In this document: piece by piece, positions 1 to 7,851 of the stretch
Layout of the letters: each line of letters opens with the position of its first letter
Position numbering within the stretch: position 1 is the stretch's first letter
Assembly: GCA_017934745.1 (NCBI GenBank)
Contig: JAGBIY010000041.1
Location: 1-64,000 of the forward strand
Source of the DNA: Treponema sp.
Lineage (GTDB): Bacteria; Spirochaetota; Spirochaetia; Treponematales; Treponemataceae
DNA: 64,000 nucleotides
Reading direction: 5' to 3'
Notes under the pieces: generated by a model
What the model saw: the letters and a program-made list of their open reading frames with translations, nothing else
Told to the model about the DNA's origin: nothing
The model's database searches: none
Translations under genes and position numbers: made by a program

Positions 1-141
1 AAATGGCCGAAACGAGCGGAAGCGGGGTTCCACAGTCGAATACAATCAGCCACCGCAAAGCGGTACTGCCGTATTCGGCTGTGGGTTCCCGCTGGGAGCG
101 CGTTTCGGCAACTACGGTATGCATAAACTCGACATTCGACC
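1..141. repeat. Palindromic intergenic element, copy 1 (left end cut by window)
   Basis: First of four related intergenic elements; the others are at about 4941-5141, 31383-31538 and 39901-40066. Nested inverted repeats are visible. The outer arm GCCGAAACGAGC (6-17) pairs almost perfectly with GCGCGTTTCGGC (98-109). The inner stem CACAGTCGAATAC pairs with GTATTCGGCTGTG with one G-T wobble. A small central hairpin CCGC-aaa-GCGG is followed by the conserved TACTGCC. The right end carries the family terminus AAACTCGACATTCG (about 127-140). Compared with copy 4, several stem positions differ on both sides so that pairing is kept. No ORF is present. It lies upstream of the decarboxylase gene. It could be a MITE/REP-like element or a structured RNA. 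Confidence 0.85.
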
Positions 142-414
142 GAGTAATGTTTTTTTTGAAAAAACTTTTTGCAAAAGCATAGACCGTAAAAAACATTTGC
201 TTTATCATTCGACTTTATGCGTGAAACTTTGGGTTCCGAGTTTTCCGCACAAGTGAAAAAAGGGACGAATGGCTTCGGCGGGAAAATCGGCTGCCTGCCG
301 TGCTCAAGGAAACCTGAGAGATGACGTAGTTGTCGAACAGGTCTAATCTTTCACTTTTAATCGAGCCGCCATGAATTTGACGGCTCATTATCAACTAAAA
401 AGGTGGTTTGGGAC
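142..414 (+). other. Leader region upstream of the decarboxylase gene
   Basis: No gene is seen here. A 6-bp hairpin GAGCCG/CGGCTC (363-368 with 381-386) sits just upstream of the ribosome binding site AAAAAGGTGG (397-406). It lacks a U tract, so it is not an obvious terminator. The stretch 240-350 is moderately structured but matches no riboswitch that I recognise (TPP, lysine and SAM signatures were looked for and not found). Confidence 0.4.
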
Positions 415-1587
415 ATGTTCAATCGTTCTGACTACATTTCCGATTCCGAGTGGAATCGTTTCTTGGAGTTCTCAAAGGATTTGGAGACTCCGAACGTTGT
501 TGTCAATCTTCATCAGATTAAGTACAACTTCATCAAGTTGCGCGACTCTTTCCCTTTCGCGCACATTTTCTTCGCCGTAAAGGCGTGCCCAGGTGAGCCT
601 GTCCTCAGGCTTCTCTCCGAACTCGGCTCGAATTTCGACGTGGCGTCGAGATACGAGTTGGACAAGCTTCTCGCACTCGGCGTTACCGGCGACAGGGTTT
701 CCTACGGCAACACGATAAAAAAGGCGCGGGACATAAAGTATTTCTACGAGAATGGTGTCCGCATGTTCGCCACCGACTCCAAGGACGATTTGAGGAACAT
801 CGCCGAGCACGCTCCCGGAAGCCGCGTCTTCGTCCGCATCTTGGTCGAGGCGGGACAGAGCGCGGACTGGCCGCTTTCCAGAAAATTCGGCTGCCACCCG
901 GACATGGCCTACGACATACTCGTCCTTGCGCGCGAGCTTGGTCTGACACCTTACGGAGTCTCCTTCCATGTCGGTTCGCAGCAGCGCGACATCGGAACTT
1001 GGAACGACGCAATCGCGAAAGTCACATATCTCTTCTCTTCCCTTGAGGAGGAGGAGGGCATCAAGCTTTCGATGATAAACATGGGCGGCGGTTTCCCTGC
1101 CCACTACATCCAGCCTACGAACGAGTTGAGCGTCTACGCTTCGGAAATCACGCGCTACTTGCACGAGGACTTCGGCGACGAGCTTCCGATGATTGTCCTT
1201 GAGCCGGGCCGCTCCCTCGTTGCCGACTGCGGAATATTGACGAGCGAGGTAATCCTCGTTTCAAGAAAGAACAACACGGCTTTGCAGAGGTGGGTCTATC
1301 AGGATTCTGGAAAGTTCAACGGCCTCATCGAGACGATGGACGAGGCTATGAAGTACCCCGTCATCTCAAGCAAGGACGCCCCCGGCGAGAAAGAGGGCGA
1401 GGTCATTTTGGCTGGCCCCACCTGCGACAGCGCGGACATCATGTACGAGAATTTCCGCTACAAGCTTCCGCTTTCCTTGAAGCCCGGCGACAGGCTCTAC
1501 TGGCTCACGACCGGAGCCTACACCGGAAGCTACGCCAGCGTCGAGTTCAACGGCTTCCCGCCGATAAAGACGTATTTCATGGAATAG
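415..1587 (+). CDS. Class III PLP-dependent amino-acid decarboxylase, ornithine decarboxylase type
   Basis: A 390-residue alanine-racemase-fold decarboxylase, probably converting ornithine (or lysine) to a diamine as the first step of polyamine synthesis in the cytoplasm. Visible signatures are the PLP lysine in FFAVKACP (K56), HVGSQ (185-189), the glycine loop GGGFP (224-228), EPGR (263-266), the active-site cysteine in GPTCDSAD (C337) and the C-terminal YTGSYASVEFNGF. This CDS-box pattern is that of eukaryotic-type ODC rather than DAP decarboxylase, which normally carries an ECE box. The ATG at 415 was chosen because the SD-like AAAAAGGTGG lies 8 nt upstream; a GTG at 403 would put the SD inside the gene. 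It is monocistronic, with a hairpin terminator right after it. Ornithine versus lysine preference cannot be told by eye. Confidence 0.88.
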   Translation: MFNRSDYISDSEWNRFLEFSKDLETPNVVVNLHQIKYNFIKLRDSFPFAHIFFAVKACPGEPVLRLLSELGSNFDVASRYELDKLLALGVTGDRVSYGNTIKKARDIKYFYENGVRMFATDSKDDLRNIAEHAPGSRVFVRILVEAGQSADWPLSRKFGCHPDMAYDILVLARELGLTPYGVSFHVGSQQRDIGTWNDAIAKVTYLFSSLEEEEGIKLSMINMGGGFPAHYIQPTNELSVYASEITRYLHEDFGDELPMIVLEPGRSLVADCGILTSEVILVSRKNNTALQRWVYQDSGKFNGLIETMDEAMKYPVISSKDAPGEKEGEVILAGPTCDSADIMYENFRYKLPLSLKPGDRLYWLTTGAYTGSYASVEFNGFPPIKTYFME

Positions 1588-1591
1588 AAAA

Positions 1592-1636
1592 TAAACTTGT
1601 TCGGCAGCTTTTGCTTTGTTGCCGAACAAGTTTTGA
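1592..1636. terminator. Bidirectional hairpin terminator
   Basis: A perfect 13-14 bp stem, AACTTGTTCGGCA (from 1594) with TGCCGAACAAGTT (from 1620), is followed by TTTT. It lies between the convergent decarboxylase gene and the FliG-like gene and could serve both strands. Confidence 0.75.
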
Positions 1637-1650
1637 AAACTAGAAAATCC

Positions 1651-2310
1651 TTATTCTGAAAATTTCTCTCGGGCGAGAGAAATTTTTCTTTCTAAAAGAA
1701 GCTTTCGAGCCGTTTTAAGTATCATTTCTTTTGCTTCTTCTGTATCCTGTACTCTGACAGGCCCCATGAATTCGATATCTTCTAAGAGCAGTGCTGAAAC
1801 TTTTTGAGGAAGGTTTTTTAATATGAATTCGCGAGTTGCGCTGTCTGCACCTTTCATCGCTTTTGAAAAAACAAGACTGCCAGTTTTATTGAAGATTTTT
1901 TCGACTGCTGACGGTTCCAAATCGACTAACCTGTTGGACGGAAAAAATGCACTCATGATTTTCTCTGCAGCTCTGCTTTTTTTCTGCGATTCGAAACTTT
2001 CCGCAATTTCCTTTACCGATGACAGACCGAGTTTGAAAAGCACGTCTGGCAAATAGTAACAGTTTGTGCATTCTTCTTCAGAGAAAGTTTTGCAGAATTC
2101 TCTGATTTTTTCTGAAAGTTTAGATTCGGCTTCCGATTCAGCTTCCTCAGAGAGTGCAGTGGCGAGAGTTGATTTAATCTCTTCTTCGTTTTTGCTGCCA
2201 ACAGCTTCTTCAAGAATGAGTTTTGCTATTCTTTTCCGTGTTTCGACTGTGTCTGAAAGCGTATTGGAAATCGACATGCCGGAACGTGTTTTGTATTTTG
2301 ACAAATCCAT
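1651..2310 (-). CDS. FliG C-terminal-domain-like protein (second of a tandem pair)
   Basis: About 219 residues. The last 100 residues carry a recognisable FliG C-domain signature: FSKAMKGAD, then ILKNLPQKVSALLLEDIEF, then MGPVRVQDTEEAKEMILKTA, close to the family motif around EFMGPVRLxDVEEAQ. FliG is the rotor/switch protein that contacts the stator in the flagellar motor. This protein lacks the FliG N-terminal domain (usual length about 340), and its N-terminal 100 residues are a charged, Glu-rich helical segment that I do not recognise. Start ATG 2310 follows AAGGAG with good spacing; an upstream in-frame extension to 2337 has no SD. It lies 23 bp downstream of another FliG-like gene, clearly one operon. 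A motor-associated or diverged paralogue is plausible; the function is not established. Confidence 0.7.
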   Translation of the reverse strand: MDLSKYKTRSGMSISNTLSDTVETRKRIAKLILEEAVGSKNEEEIKSTLATALSEEAESEAESKLSEKIREFCKTFSEEECTNCYYLPDVLFKLGLSSVKEIAESFESQKKSRAAEKIMSAFFPSNRLVDLEPSAVEKIFNKTGSLVFSKAMKGADSATREFILKNLPQKVSALLLEDIEFMGPVRVQDTEEAKEMILKTARKLLLERKISLAREKFSE

Positions 2311-2333
2311 TTTTCGTTCTCCTTTTTGGGTTT

Positions 2334-2990
2334 TCAATAATAGAAATCGCTCGCGTCATCGTACGGCCAAAGAATATCGCCGTTTTCCTTGAGAGTTGCC
2401 ATTGCTTTTATGATGGTCTCTTTTGCGTTCATTATTTTTTTCTCGTCTGCATCGATTGTGTTTTCGATTCCCTTAAGAAGTTCTTCTGCACAACGCTTCG
2501 AACAGTTGCGAAAAATTTTCCTTTTCGTTTTAAATTCCGAATCTTTCAGTGCGTAAACAAGAGTTTCATCGGATATCTCTCTAAGAATCCTCTGTATTGA
2601 GCGGTCGTCTAGCTGCTGTATATCATTGAAGAAGAAAGCCATGTATCGCAAAATTTCGAATTCTTTGTCCCTGCCTTCTTCAAGGAGTTTTGCAAGCACG
2701 TGCCGTCTTGATTTTTCGTCTAGCAAGGAGAATGCTTTGCCTATCCCGTTCTTGTCTTTTATCGTAATCGCGGAGAATTCTTCTAGAATATTTTCAAGAT
2801 GATAGCCAAAGCTGTCTTCGACATGATTTTTGTCGCCGTCTGCTGCATAATCTTCCATAAATTCGATAATTTCAGCTTTGACTTTGTTTGATTCCGCTTT
2901 TTCTTCGATGAGCTTCCGAAGTTCCTCCCTCGTTTGAACAGCGTCCGCAATTGCTTTTGTGGCATTCTGCGAAAGTTCTGTCATATCCAT
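2334..2990 (-). CDS. FliG C-terminal-domain-like protein (first of a tandem pair)
   Basis: 218 residues. The C-terminal half matches the FliG middle/C region: LDDRSIQRILREIS, then LVYALKDS, then KIFRNCSKRCAEELLKGIE. The family equivalents are LDDRSIQxVLREV, LALALKGA and KIFxNMSKRAAxxLxxELE. The expected MGPVRxxDVEEAQ segment is replaced by a divergent sequence with only MNAKETIIKA remaining. The N-terminal FliG domain is missing. A very strong SD (AAAAGGAGGACAATTT before ATG) defines the start. It is the promoter-proximal gene of a two-gene operon with the related protein at 1651-2310. True fliG is expected elsewhere in a flagellar operon, so these are probably accessory paralogues. Confidence 0.7.
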   Translation of the reverse strand: MDMTELSQNATKAIADAVQTREELRKLIEEKAESNKVKAEIIEFMEDYAADGDKNHVEDSFGYHLENILEEFSAITIKDKNGIGKAFSLLDEKSRRHVLAKLLEEGRDKEFEILRYMAFFFNDIQQLDDRSIQRILREISDETLVYALKDSEFKTKRKIFRNCSKRCAEELLKGIENTIDADEKKIMNAKETIIKAMATLKENGDILWPYDDASDFYY

Positions 2991-3170
2991 AAATTGTCCT
3001 CCTTTTTTAATTTACAGTGATTTTTTTTACTATCAATTCATTATCAATGCAGAAAAATGAATTGTCAAAGACTATTTTAAAAATAAAGAACTTATATAGA
3101 AGAATCGAAGAAGGACTGTGCGAGATTGATTCTGTTTTGAGTGCAAACTGCATTGACGTTTTTAGAAATC

Positions 3171-3224
3171 AAAAAAAATCGGCGGGCATTCGGAAAAAAA
3201 TCCTGTGCCTGCCGATTTTTTGTT
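3171..3224 (-). terminator. Rho-independent terminator of the COG0523 gene
   Basis: Stem AATCGGCGGGCA (3177-3188) with TGCCTGCCGATT (3206-3217), one G-T wobble. On the minus strand it is followed by a run of T (plus A at 3171-3178). Poly-T also follows on the plus strand, so it may act in both directions. Confidence 0.85.
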
Positions 3225-3235
3225 TGTTCAGTTTT

Positions 3236-4489
3236 TTATGCCAAGCATGCGTCGAGGGCTGCCGAAATCGCCTTCTTGTCGAGCTTCTGTCCGATGATGC
3301 AGAGCTTTATCATGCGGTCGCCGACCTTCTCGTCCCAGTCCTTCGCGATGTCCGGGTTCTGGGCGAGGATTTCCTTCTGCTCTTTCGGGCTTGCGGTGGC
3401 GATCCACTGTCCTGAAGGACCCGCCTGAATCTGCCTTCCGGAAGTCTCGAAGACATACGCCATGTCCTCTTCGTCCGAGAAGTAGCAGAGGCCCTTGCAG
3501 CGAATGATGTTCTTCGGCCATTTTCCGGCGAAGTCGTCGAGCTTGTTCCTGTCGAACGGCTTTCTTCTATAATAAATGAAAGTTCCGATTCCGTACTCGT
3601 CGTCGTCTGCTCCAGAGTCCCCCTCGTGCTTGTGCTCGTGGTGGTGATGGTGGTGTCCGTCGTGGTCGTCGTCGTCATGGTCGTGGTGGTGCTCGCAGTG
3701 CTCGTCGCAGTGGTGTCCTTCCTCGCCGTGCTCCGGGTTGTGCTCGTGGTGATGCTCGTCGTCGTCGTCATCGTCGTCGTCGATTTCGCCTTCCTCAAGC
3801 TGCTTGCACCAGCCGGCTGCTCCGTAGACAGTCTCGAAGTCGAACGAGCCTGTCGCGAGCACGTCGGCGACCGGAACCTTTCCGTGGTCTGTCTCGATGA
3901 TTTTGACTCCCGGATGGAGAACTTCGATTACCTTGCGCACTTTCTTGAACTCGTCCTCTGTGACCAAGTCCTTCTTGTTGATTACGAGTGTCGAGCAGAA
4001 CTCAATCTGCTGCACGAGAAGGCTTTCGATGTCCTCCTCGCCGATTTTCTCCTTGTTCAAAAGCTTGTCTCCGCCCGCGAATTCGTCAACCAAGCGGGCA
4101 GCGTCCACGACACCGACTACGTTGTCGAGCTTTCCGTTTTTGATGAGCTCAAGCTCCTGCGCGATAGGCATCGGCTCGCAGACTCCAGAGGCCTCTATCA
4201 TGATGTAGTCGTATTTTCCAGTCTTGATGATGTTCTCGATGTTCTGCGCGAGCGCGCTCTTGAGCGTGCAGCAGATGCAGCCGTTCGTGAGCGGAACGAT
4301 GTCCGACGTGTCGGTGATTTTCGCTCCGTCCGCGATGAGCTTCGCGTCCACGTTCACTTCTCCGATGTCGTTCACGATGACCGCGACCTTGTATCCTTCC
4401 TGGTTCGTGAGAACCTGGTTCATGAGCGTCGTCTTTCCCGCTCCGAGATATCCGCACAAAAGCGTTATCGGCGTAAGTTTCTTTGCCAT
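3236..4489 (-). CDS. CobW/COG0523-family GTPase with His/Asp-rich metal-binding loop
   Basis: 417 residues. It is a G3E P-loop GTPase of the metallochaperone type that delivers Zn2+ (or another divalent metal) to client enzymes at the cost of GTP. Visible motifs are Walker A GYLGAGKT (13-20), the metal-binding CICC (71-74), the base-specificity motif NKKD (171-174) and a CobW C-terminal domain after residue 300. An insert at about 237-297 is almost entirely His, Asp and Glu with two Cys, the metal-storage loop common in COG0523 proteins. A strong antisense ORF here is only a shadow of that low-complexity loop. It is monocistronic with its own terminator. No Zur box was identified with confidence, so metal identity (Zn, Co, Ni) is open. 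Confidence 0.9.
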   Translation of the reverse strand: MAKKLTPITLLCGYLGAGKTTLMNQVLTNQEGYKVAVIVNDIGEVNVDAKLIADGAKITDTSDIVPLTNGCICCTLKSALAQNIENIIKTGKYDYIMIEASGVCEPMPIAQELELIKNGKLDNVVGVVDAARLVDEFAGGDKLLNKEKIGEEDIESLLVQQIEFCSTLVINKKDLVTEDEFKKVRKVIEVLHPGVKIIETDHGKVPVADVLATGSFDFETVYGAAGWCKQLEEGEIDDDDDDDDEHHHEHNPEHGEEGHHCDEHCEHHHDHDDDDHDGHHHHHHEHKHEGDSGADDDEYGIGTFIYYRRKPFDRNKLDDFAGKWPKNIIRCKGLCYFSDEEDMAYVFETSGRQIQAGPSGQWIATASPKEQKEILAQNPDIAKDWDEKVGDRMIKLCIIGQKLDKKAISAALDACLA

Positions 4490-4609
4490 TTTCTTTGACT
4501 CCTTAAAAATATTCTTTCCTCCATCAATATAATGAAAATTTCTGCTGCCGTGTAGGGTTTGCTTTCTTTTGAGAAATTCTCGCGGGGAAAAAACTCGGCA
4601 TTCTCTCGA

Positions 4610-4912
4610 CTAAACTTCAAAGTCCATGCACGTGCGCGCTTTCGTGTACGGGCGGACTTTGCCGTTCGCGACTTCCACGTGGGCGGGGTGCGTTGAGTAG
4701 TTCTTCAGCGCGTCCGCGCTCTCGAAAAGCGAGTCGAGCATCACGTCCGCGTTCGAAGAGGGAAGGGGATTTTCGTTCACCTTGATTTCCACAAGCCCCT
4801 CGATTTTTCCCTTCAAGCCCTCAAGCCCTTCCTTGATGCCTTTCTTGACGATTTCCTTTTCAGAACCGGAAATCTTGTCCTTCAATTGCCAAAGAATCAC
4901 GTGTCTTACCAT
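4610..4912 (-). CDS. Dabb (stress-responsive alpha/beta-barrel) family protein
   Basis: About 100 residues starting MVRHVILWQLKD, with the family features of a ferredoxin-like Dabb domain: the opening V-x-H-[IV]-[VI]-x-W/F strand, a central amphipathic helix, the DVMLDSLFES segment and the late THPAH motif. Small cytosolic dimers of this family include stress-induced proteins and a few cyclases; the substrate is unknown. GGAGG 8 nt upstream sets the start at 4912, so the in-frame MEESK extension is unlikely to be translated. Upstream lies palindromic element copy 2. Confidence 0.8.
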   Translation of the reverse strand: MVRHVILWQLKDKISGSEKEIVKKGIKEGLEGLKGKIEGLVEIKVNENPLPSSNADVMLDSLFESADALKNYSTHPAHVEVANGKVRPYTKARTCMDFEV

Positions 4913-4940
4913 TTTGCTTTCCTCCAATTTTTATATTTTA

Positions 4941-5141
4941 TGGCAAAAGTCGAATTTTTTTCATTGCAATGGTCGAAACAAGCGGAAGCGGGGTTCCTGA
5001 TTGAAAAACACTAAACATCGCAAGCGATGTTAACGCCACCGCGGAGCGGTACTGCCGTTTTGGGCAAGACTGCGCAAGCAGGCTGCGGTTCCCGCTGGAA
5101 GCTTGTTTCGGCAACTACAGTTCGAAAACTCGACATTCGGC
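4941..5141. repeat. Palindromic intergenic element, copy 2 (divergent interior)
   Basis: The outer parts match the other copies: left AAAAGTCGAATTT (4945-4957), arm GGTCGAAACAAGCGG, GGGGTTCC, the conserved GAGCGGTACTGCC, GGTTCCCGCTGG, arm GCTTGTTTCGGC, right end AAACTCGACATTCGGC (to 5141). The arms GTCGAAACAAGC and GCTTGTTTCGGC pair with one wobble. The inner 14-bp stem of the other copies is replaced by two separate hairpins, AACATCGC-aa-GCGATGTT and CTGC-gcaa-GCAG. The element ends 3 bp before the stop codon of the CLC gene. Confidence 0.8.
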
Positions 5142-5144
5142 ATT

Positions 5145-6452
5145 CTATGCGTTCAGCTTCTTCTGGCTGCCGTAGACGGTCTTGTCGAAGTTGAAGAAGA
5201 ACGAGACCGCGCAAACGACCACAATCGACGGAAGGTTCTGCGTCCCGAAAATCTCCGCGCCGATGAGGATTGGAGCCAGGAACGTGTTCGTCGCGCTTCC
5301 GAACATCGCCGAATAGCCGAGCGCGGCGACGTACCTTGGCGGAAGCCCGAAAAAGACCGCGATGACCGCTCCGAGGCTTGAGCCGATTGAGAAAATCGGG
5401 GTCAGCTCGCCGCCCATGAATCCAGCCGAGAGCGTGAGAATCGTAAGGAGCAGCTTTAGAATCCAGTCGTAGTCGTAGACTTGCCCGCCGGTCAGAGCCG
5501 CCATCGTTATCTCCGTGCCGAATCCTGAGTAGCGTCCAGAGTGCAGCGCCATGAATGCTAGGCTCAGGATTGCTCCCATGACGAAAGTCTTTATGATGGG
5601 GTCGGGGAAGACCTTCTCAAGGAACTTCTTCGTCCGCCTGAGCGTCGACGCGAAGAACGCGCCCGCCACTCCGAATATCAAGCCGAGTACGAGGAGCTTG
5701 CAGAGCAGGGGGACGCTCAGCACCTGCACCGCGATTGAGACCTTCTCCGCGTGTATGCCGAATTTGCCCGCGATGTAGTACGAGGTGAACGCCGCAATCG
5801 CCGCCGGAAAGAGCGACTTGTACTTGAGCTCTCCGCAGACGAGGACTTCGAGCGAGAAGAAAATCGCCGCGAACGGAGTCTGGAAGAGTCCCGCGAACCC
5901 GGCCGCGATTCCGCAGATGACGAAGGTGTCCCTCGTGTTCTTGAAGATGCCGAACTTTTGCAGCCGGTAGCCCGCCTGGTCGGCGACTGTCGCCCCAATC
6001 TGCACCGCCACGCCCTCTCGGCCCGCGCTTCCGCCGCAGAGGTGCGTGAGCCAGCTTGAGACCATGACGAGCGGAACGAGAACCGGCGGAATCTTTTCCT
6101 TGTTGTCCGCCGCCTGGAAGACCAGCGCCATTCCCTTGGACGCTTCCTTTCCGAGATATTTGTAGAGGAACGCTATCACAAGCCCGACAATCGCGAGCGC
6201 GCTCGTGAAGAGGACCGTGTGCGCGTGCCGGGCGTTCGTCACAAGCTCAAGCCCTTTCCCGAAAGCGACCTCGACGATTCCGACCGCGGCTCCTATGCCG
6301 AGGGCGAGCAGCGAGACCACTGCCATCGTCTTGTACTGCTCGACCGAGAAGACCACGCTGTGGATGTAGGACTTCGCGAAATTCTCTTTGTCCGCTTCGT
6401 CGAATTCTGGAATCAAACCGATTTCAATTTCGTCTTCGTTGTTCTTTTTCAT
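5145..6452 (-). CDS. CLC-family anion channel/antiporter, resembling the CLC-F (fluoride) clade
   Basis: 435 residues with the roughly 10 hydrophobic segments of a CLC subunit. The anion-pore motif GREGVAVQIG is at 144-153, with the gating Glu in GREG, and the C-terminal pore segment GGELTPIFSIG is present. In place of the GSGIP motif of Cl-/H+ antiporters there is KGMALV (about residues 106-111); a Met in that position is a feature of bacterial F-/H+ antiporters (CLC-F). Fluoride export is therefore the favoured inference, although no crcB-type fluoride riboswitch was recognised upstream. Located 12 bp after hslO and probably co-transcribed with it. No clear SD precedes the start, so it may be translated by coupling. 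Confidence 0.85.
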   Translation of the reverse strand: MKKNNEDEIEIGLIPEFDEADKENFAKSYIHSVVFSVEQYKTMAVVSLLALGIGAAVGIVEVAFGKGLELVTNARHAHTVLFTSALAIVGLVIAFLYKYLGKEASKGMALVFQAADNKEKIPPVLVPLVMVSSWLTHLCGGSAGREGVAVQIGATVADQAGYRLQKFGIFKNTRDTFVICGIAAGFAGLFQTPFAAIFFSLEVLVCGELKYKSLFPAAIAAFTSYYIAGKFGIHAEKVSIAVQVLSVPLLCKLLVLGLIFGVAGAFFASTLRRTKKFLEKVFPDPIIKTFVMGAILSLAFMALHSGRYSGFGTEITMAALTGGQVYDYDWILKLLLTILTLSAGFMGGELTPIFSIGSSLGAVIAVFFGLPPRYVAALGYSAMFGSATNTFLAPILIGAEIFGTQNLPSIVVVCAVSFFFNFDKTVYGSQKKLNA

Positions 6453-6464
6453 TTTTCTGTATTT

Positions 6465-7430
6465 TTATCTGAGCATGTCTTTGTAGATTTTGTAGACCGA
6501 ACCGCAGTTGTGGCAGATTACTTCGATTGGCTCCGGGTCGTTCTTCAGGATGTCGTCGAGTTCAGCCTTGGAAAGGTGCTTTATCTGCTCGGCGTAGTTT
6601 TCGAGCGAGCACGGGCAGTCGAATATCACGTCCCTTGAGAGCACCGCCGTGGGGTTGAACTCCCTGAAGAGGCCGTAAATCACGTCCTCCATGTCGCCGC
6701 CGTCTGCGAACCACTTTCCGATTGACGGCATGGCCTGGAACGCGTTCTCGACTTTGCGGATGAGCTTGTCCGTTTCCTCCTGCGTCGCCTCCTTGGTGAC
6801 GTTGCCTGAAATCTTGGACTTTCCGCCCGCAGACGGTATGTGCTGCAGAAACATTCCTCCCGCTCCGATTACGCGCCCCTTCTGGTCGAACTGAATCGAA
6901 GTGTTGAACGCCGTGTGAATCTGCTCCGACTGGCTGAAGTACCATGCGAGGTCCTTTGCGATGTTCTTGTACATGATTTCGACGGTTCCCACCTGCGCCT
7001 GCTTCATGCCCTCTCCGATTCTCGATATTGTGACCGTGCCTTCGCCCAGGAACGGAGTCAAGTCCCAGTTCTCAAGCGGCTTTTCGATTGGAATGTGCTG
7101 CTGGAGAAGGTAGCCCCTGACGTATCCCGTTGAGTCCGCTTCGACTGAGAATCCCGCCGCCGGCCCCATCGTGTCGTATCTGAAAGTGAGGTGCTCCCGT
7201 CCCTTCATCGTCGGAATCAAGAGCGCGCCGCAGAGCATCGCCTGCCCGAGCACCATCGTCTCAAGTATTCCGAGTTTCTGGTTCGCCCTCATCTGGTTCA
7301 CCAGGCGCGTTCCGTTGAAGAAAGCCCCCCTGAACTGTCCGTCCGCCATGACGAACATTGTCATCTCGTCCTTGTGTATCGAGTCCAAATGTTTTTTAAG
7401 CTCTGAATCTGTAATTTGTGCTTTAATCAT
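6465..7430 (-). CDS. hslO: Hsp33 redox-regulated chaperone
   Basis: 321 residues, slightly longer than the usual ~290. The four zinc cysteines that act as the redox switch are present near the C terminus as CPC (in IFDCPCSLENY) and CHNC (in EVICHNCGSVYK). Upstream is the Hsp33 core with the conserved GAFFNGTRL, LLIPTMKG and GTVTISRIGEGMK-like segments. It is a cytosolic holdase activated by oxidation plus unfolding. The start ATG 7430 has no SD; a TATAAT on the minus strand (7442-7437) ends 6 nt before it, suggesting a leaderless message. Divergent from the RRM gene with only 20 bp between start codons. Confidence 0.93.
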   Translation of the reverse strand: MIKAQITDSELKKHLDSIHKDEMTMFVMADGQFRGAFFNGTRLVNQMRANQKLGILETMVLGQAMLCGALLIPTMKGREHLTFRYDTMGPAAGFSVEADSTGYVRGYLLQQHIPIEKPLENWDLTPFLGEGTVTISRIGEGMKQAQVGTVEIMYKNIAKDLAWYFSQSEQIHTAFNTSIQFDQKGRVIGAGGMFLQHIPSAGGKSKISGNVTKEATQEETDKLIRKVENAFQAMPSIGKWFADGGDMEDVIYGLFREFNPTAVLSRDVIFDCPCSLENYAEQIKHLSKAELDDILKNDPEPIEVICHNCGSVYKIYKDMLR

Positions 7431-7450
7431 GGTTCGATTATAATGAAAAC
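7416..7450. promoter_or_regulatory. Divergent leaderless promoter with palindromic -10
   Basis: The 20-bp gap between two divergent ATGs contains ATTATAAT (7437-7444), which reads TATAAT on both strands. For the plus gene, TTGTGC (7416-7421), a 17-bp spacer and TATAAT (7439-7444) put the transcription start at about 7451, the A of ATG. For the minus gene TATAAT (7442-7437) is 6 nt from its ATG. The -35 on the minus strand is weak. Only one polymerase could occupy the site at a time. Confidence 0.65.
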
Positions 7451-7801
7451 ATGAAAAAGATTTACATAGGCAACATGAGTTTTGGCACCACCGAGGACGC
7501 TCTTGAGAATCTGTTCTCGAAATTCGGCGAGGTGGTGTCCGTGACGATAAAGCGCGATTCGTTCTCCGAATTGTCCAAGGGTTTCGGCTTTGTGGAGATG
7601 ACAGACGACGATGCCGCCATGAGGGCAGTCTCCGCGCTGAACGGAAAGGAAGTCGACGGAAGGAAGGTGAGGGTGAGCGAGGCCGTGGAGAAGTCAGCGC
7701 AGAACACTCAAAATAGAAGAAAGTTTTTTGAGAAGAGGACCAACAAGGCTTCGTCTTTCAAAAAAGAGAAGAGGAATGACGACAATTCGAACGAGTTTTG
7801 A
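7451..7801 (+). CDS. RRM-domain RNA-binding protein
   Basis: 116 residues with one RNA recognition motif: RNP2 IYIGNM (4-9), RNP1 KGFGFVEM (43-50), then a basic, disordered tail rich in Lys, Arg and Asn. Small single-RRM proteins of this type (as in cyanobacteria and spirochaetes) bind RNA, often in cold or stress responses; targets are unknown. Translation probably begins at the 5' end of the transcript, because a consensus -10 lies 6 nt upstream and no SD is present. Transcribed divergently from hslO, a stress chaperone. Confidence 0.88.
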   Translation: MKKIYIGNMSFGTTEDALENLFSKFGEVVSVTIKRDSFSELSKGFGFVEMTDDDAAMRAVSALNGKEVDGRKVRVSEAVEKSAQNTQNRRKFFEKRTNKASSFKKEKRNDDNSNEF

Positions 7802-7851
7802 AGCAATCAACCGATAATATAAAAAAGATTTTTTGAATTCCTGGAGTTTCT

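Noticed and set aside
240..360. Possible TPP or SAM riboswitch before the decarboxylase gene (CCTGAGAGATGACG)
   Set aside because: Only a short CTGAGA-like string is present; the second conserved TPP segment and the paired GGG/CCC arms are missing.
3626..4498. A 290-residue plus-strand ORF antisense to the COG0523 gene
   Set aside because: It is the complement of a His/Asp-rich loop and GC-rich codons; composition is Val-dominated, with no SD and no domain. The minus-strand GTPase accounts for the region.
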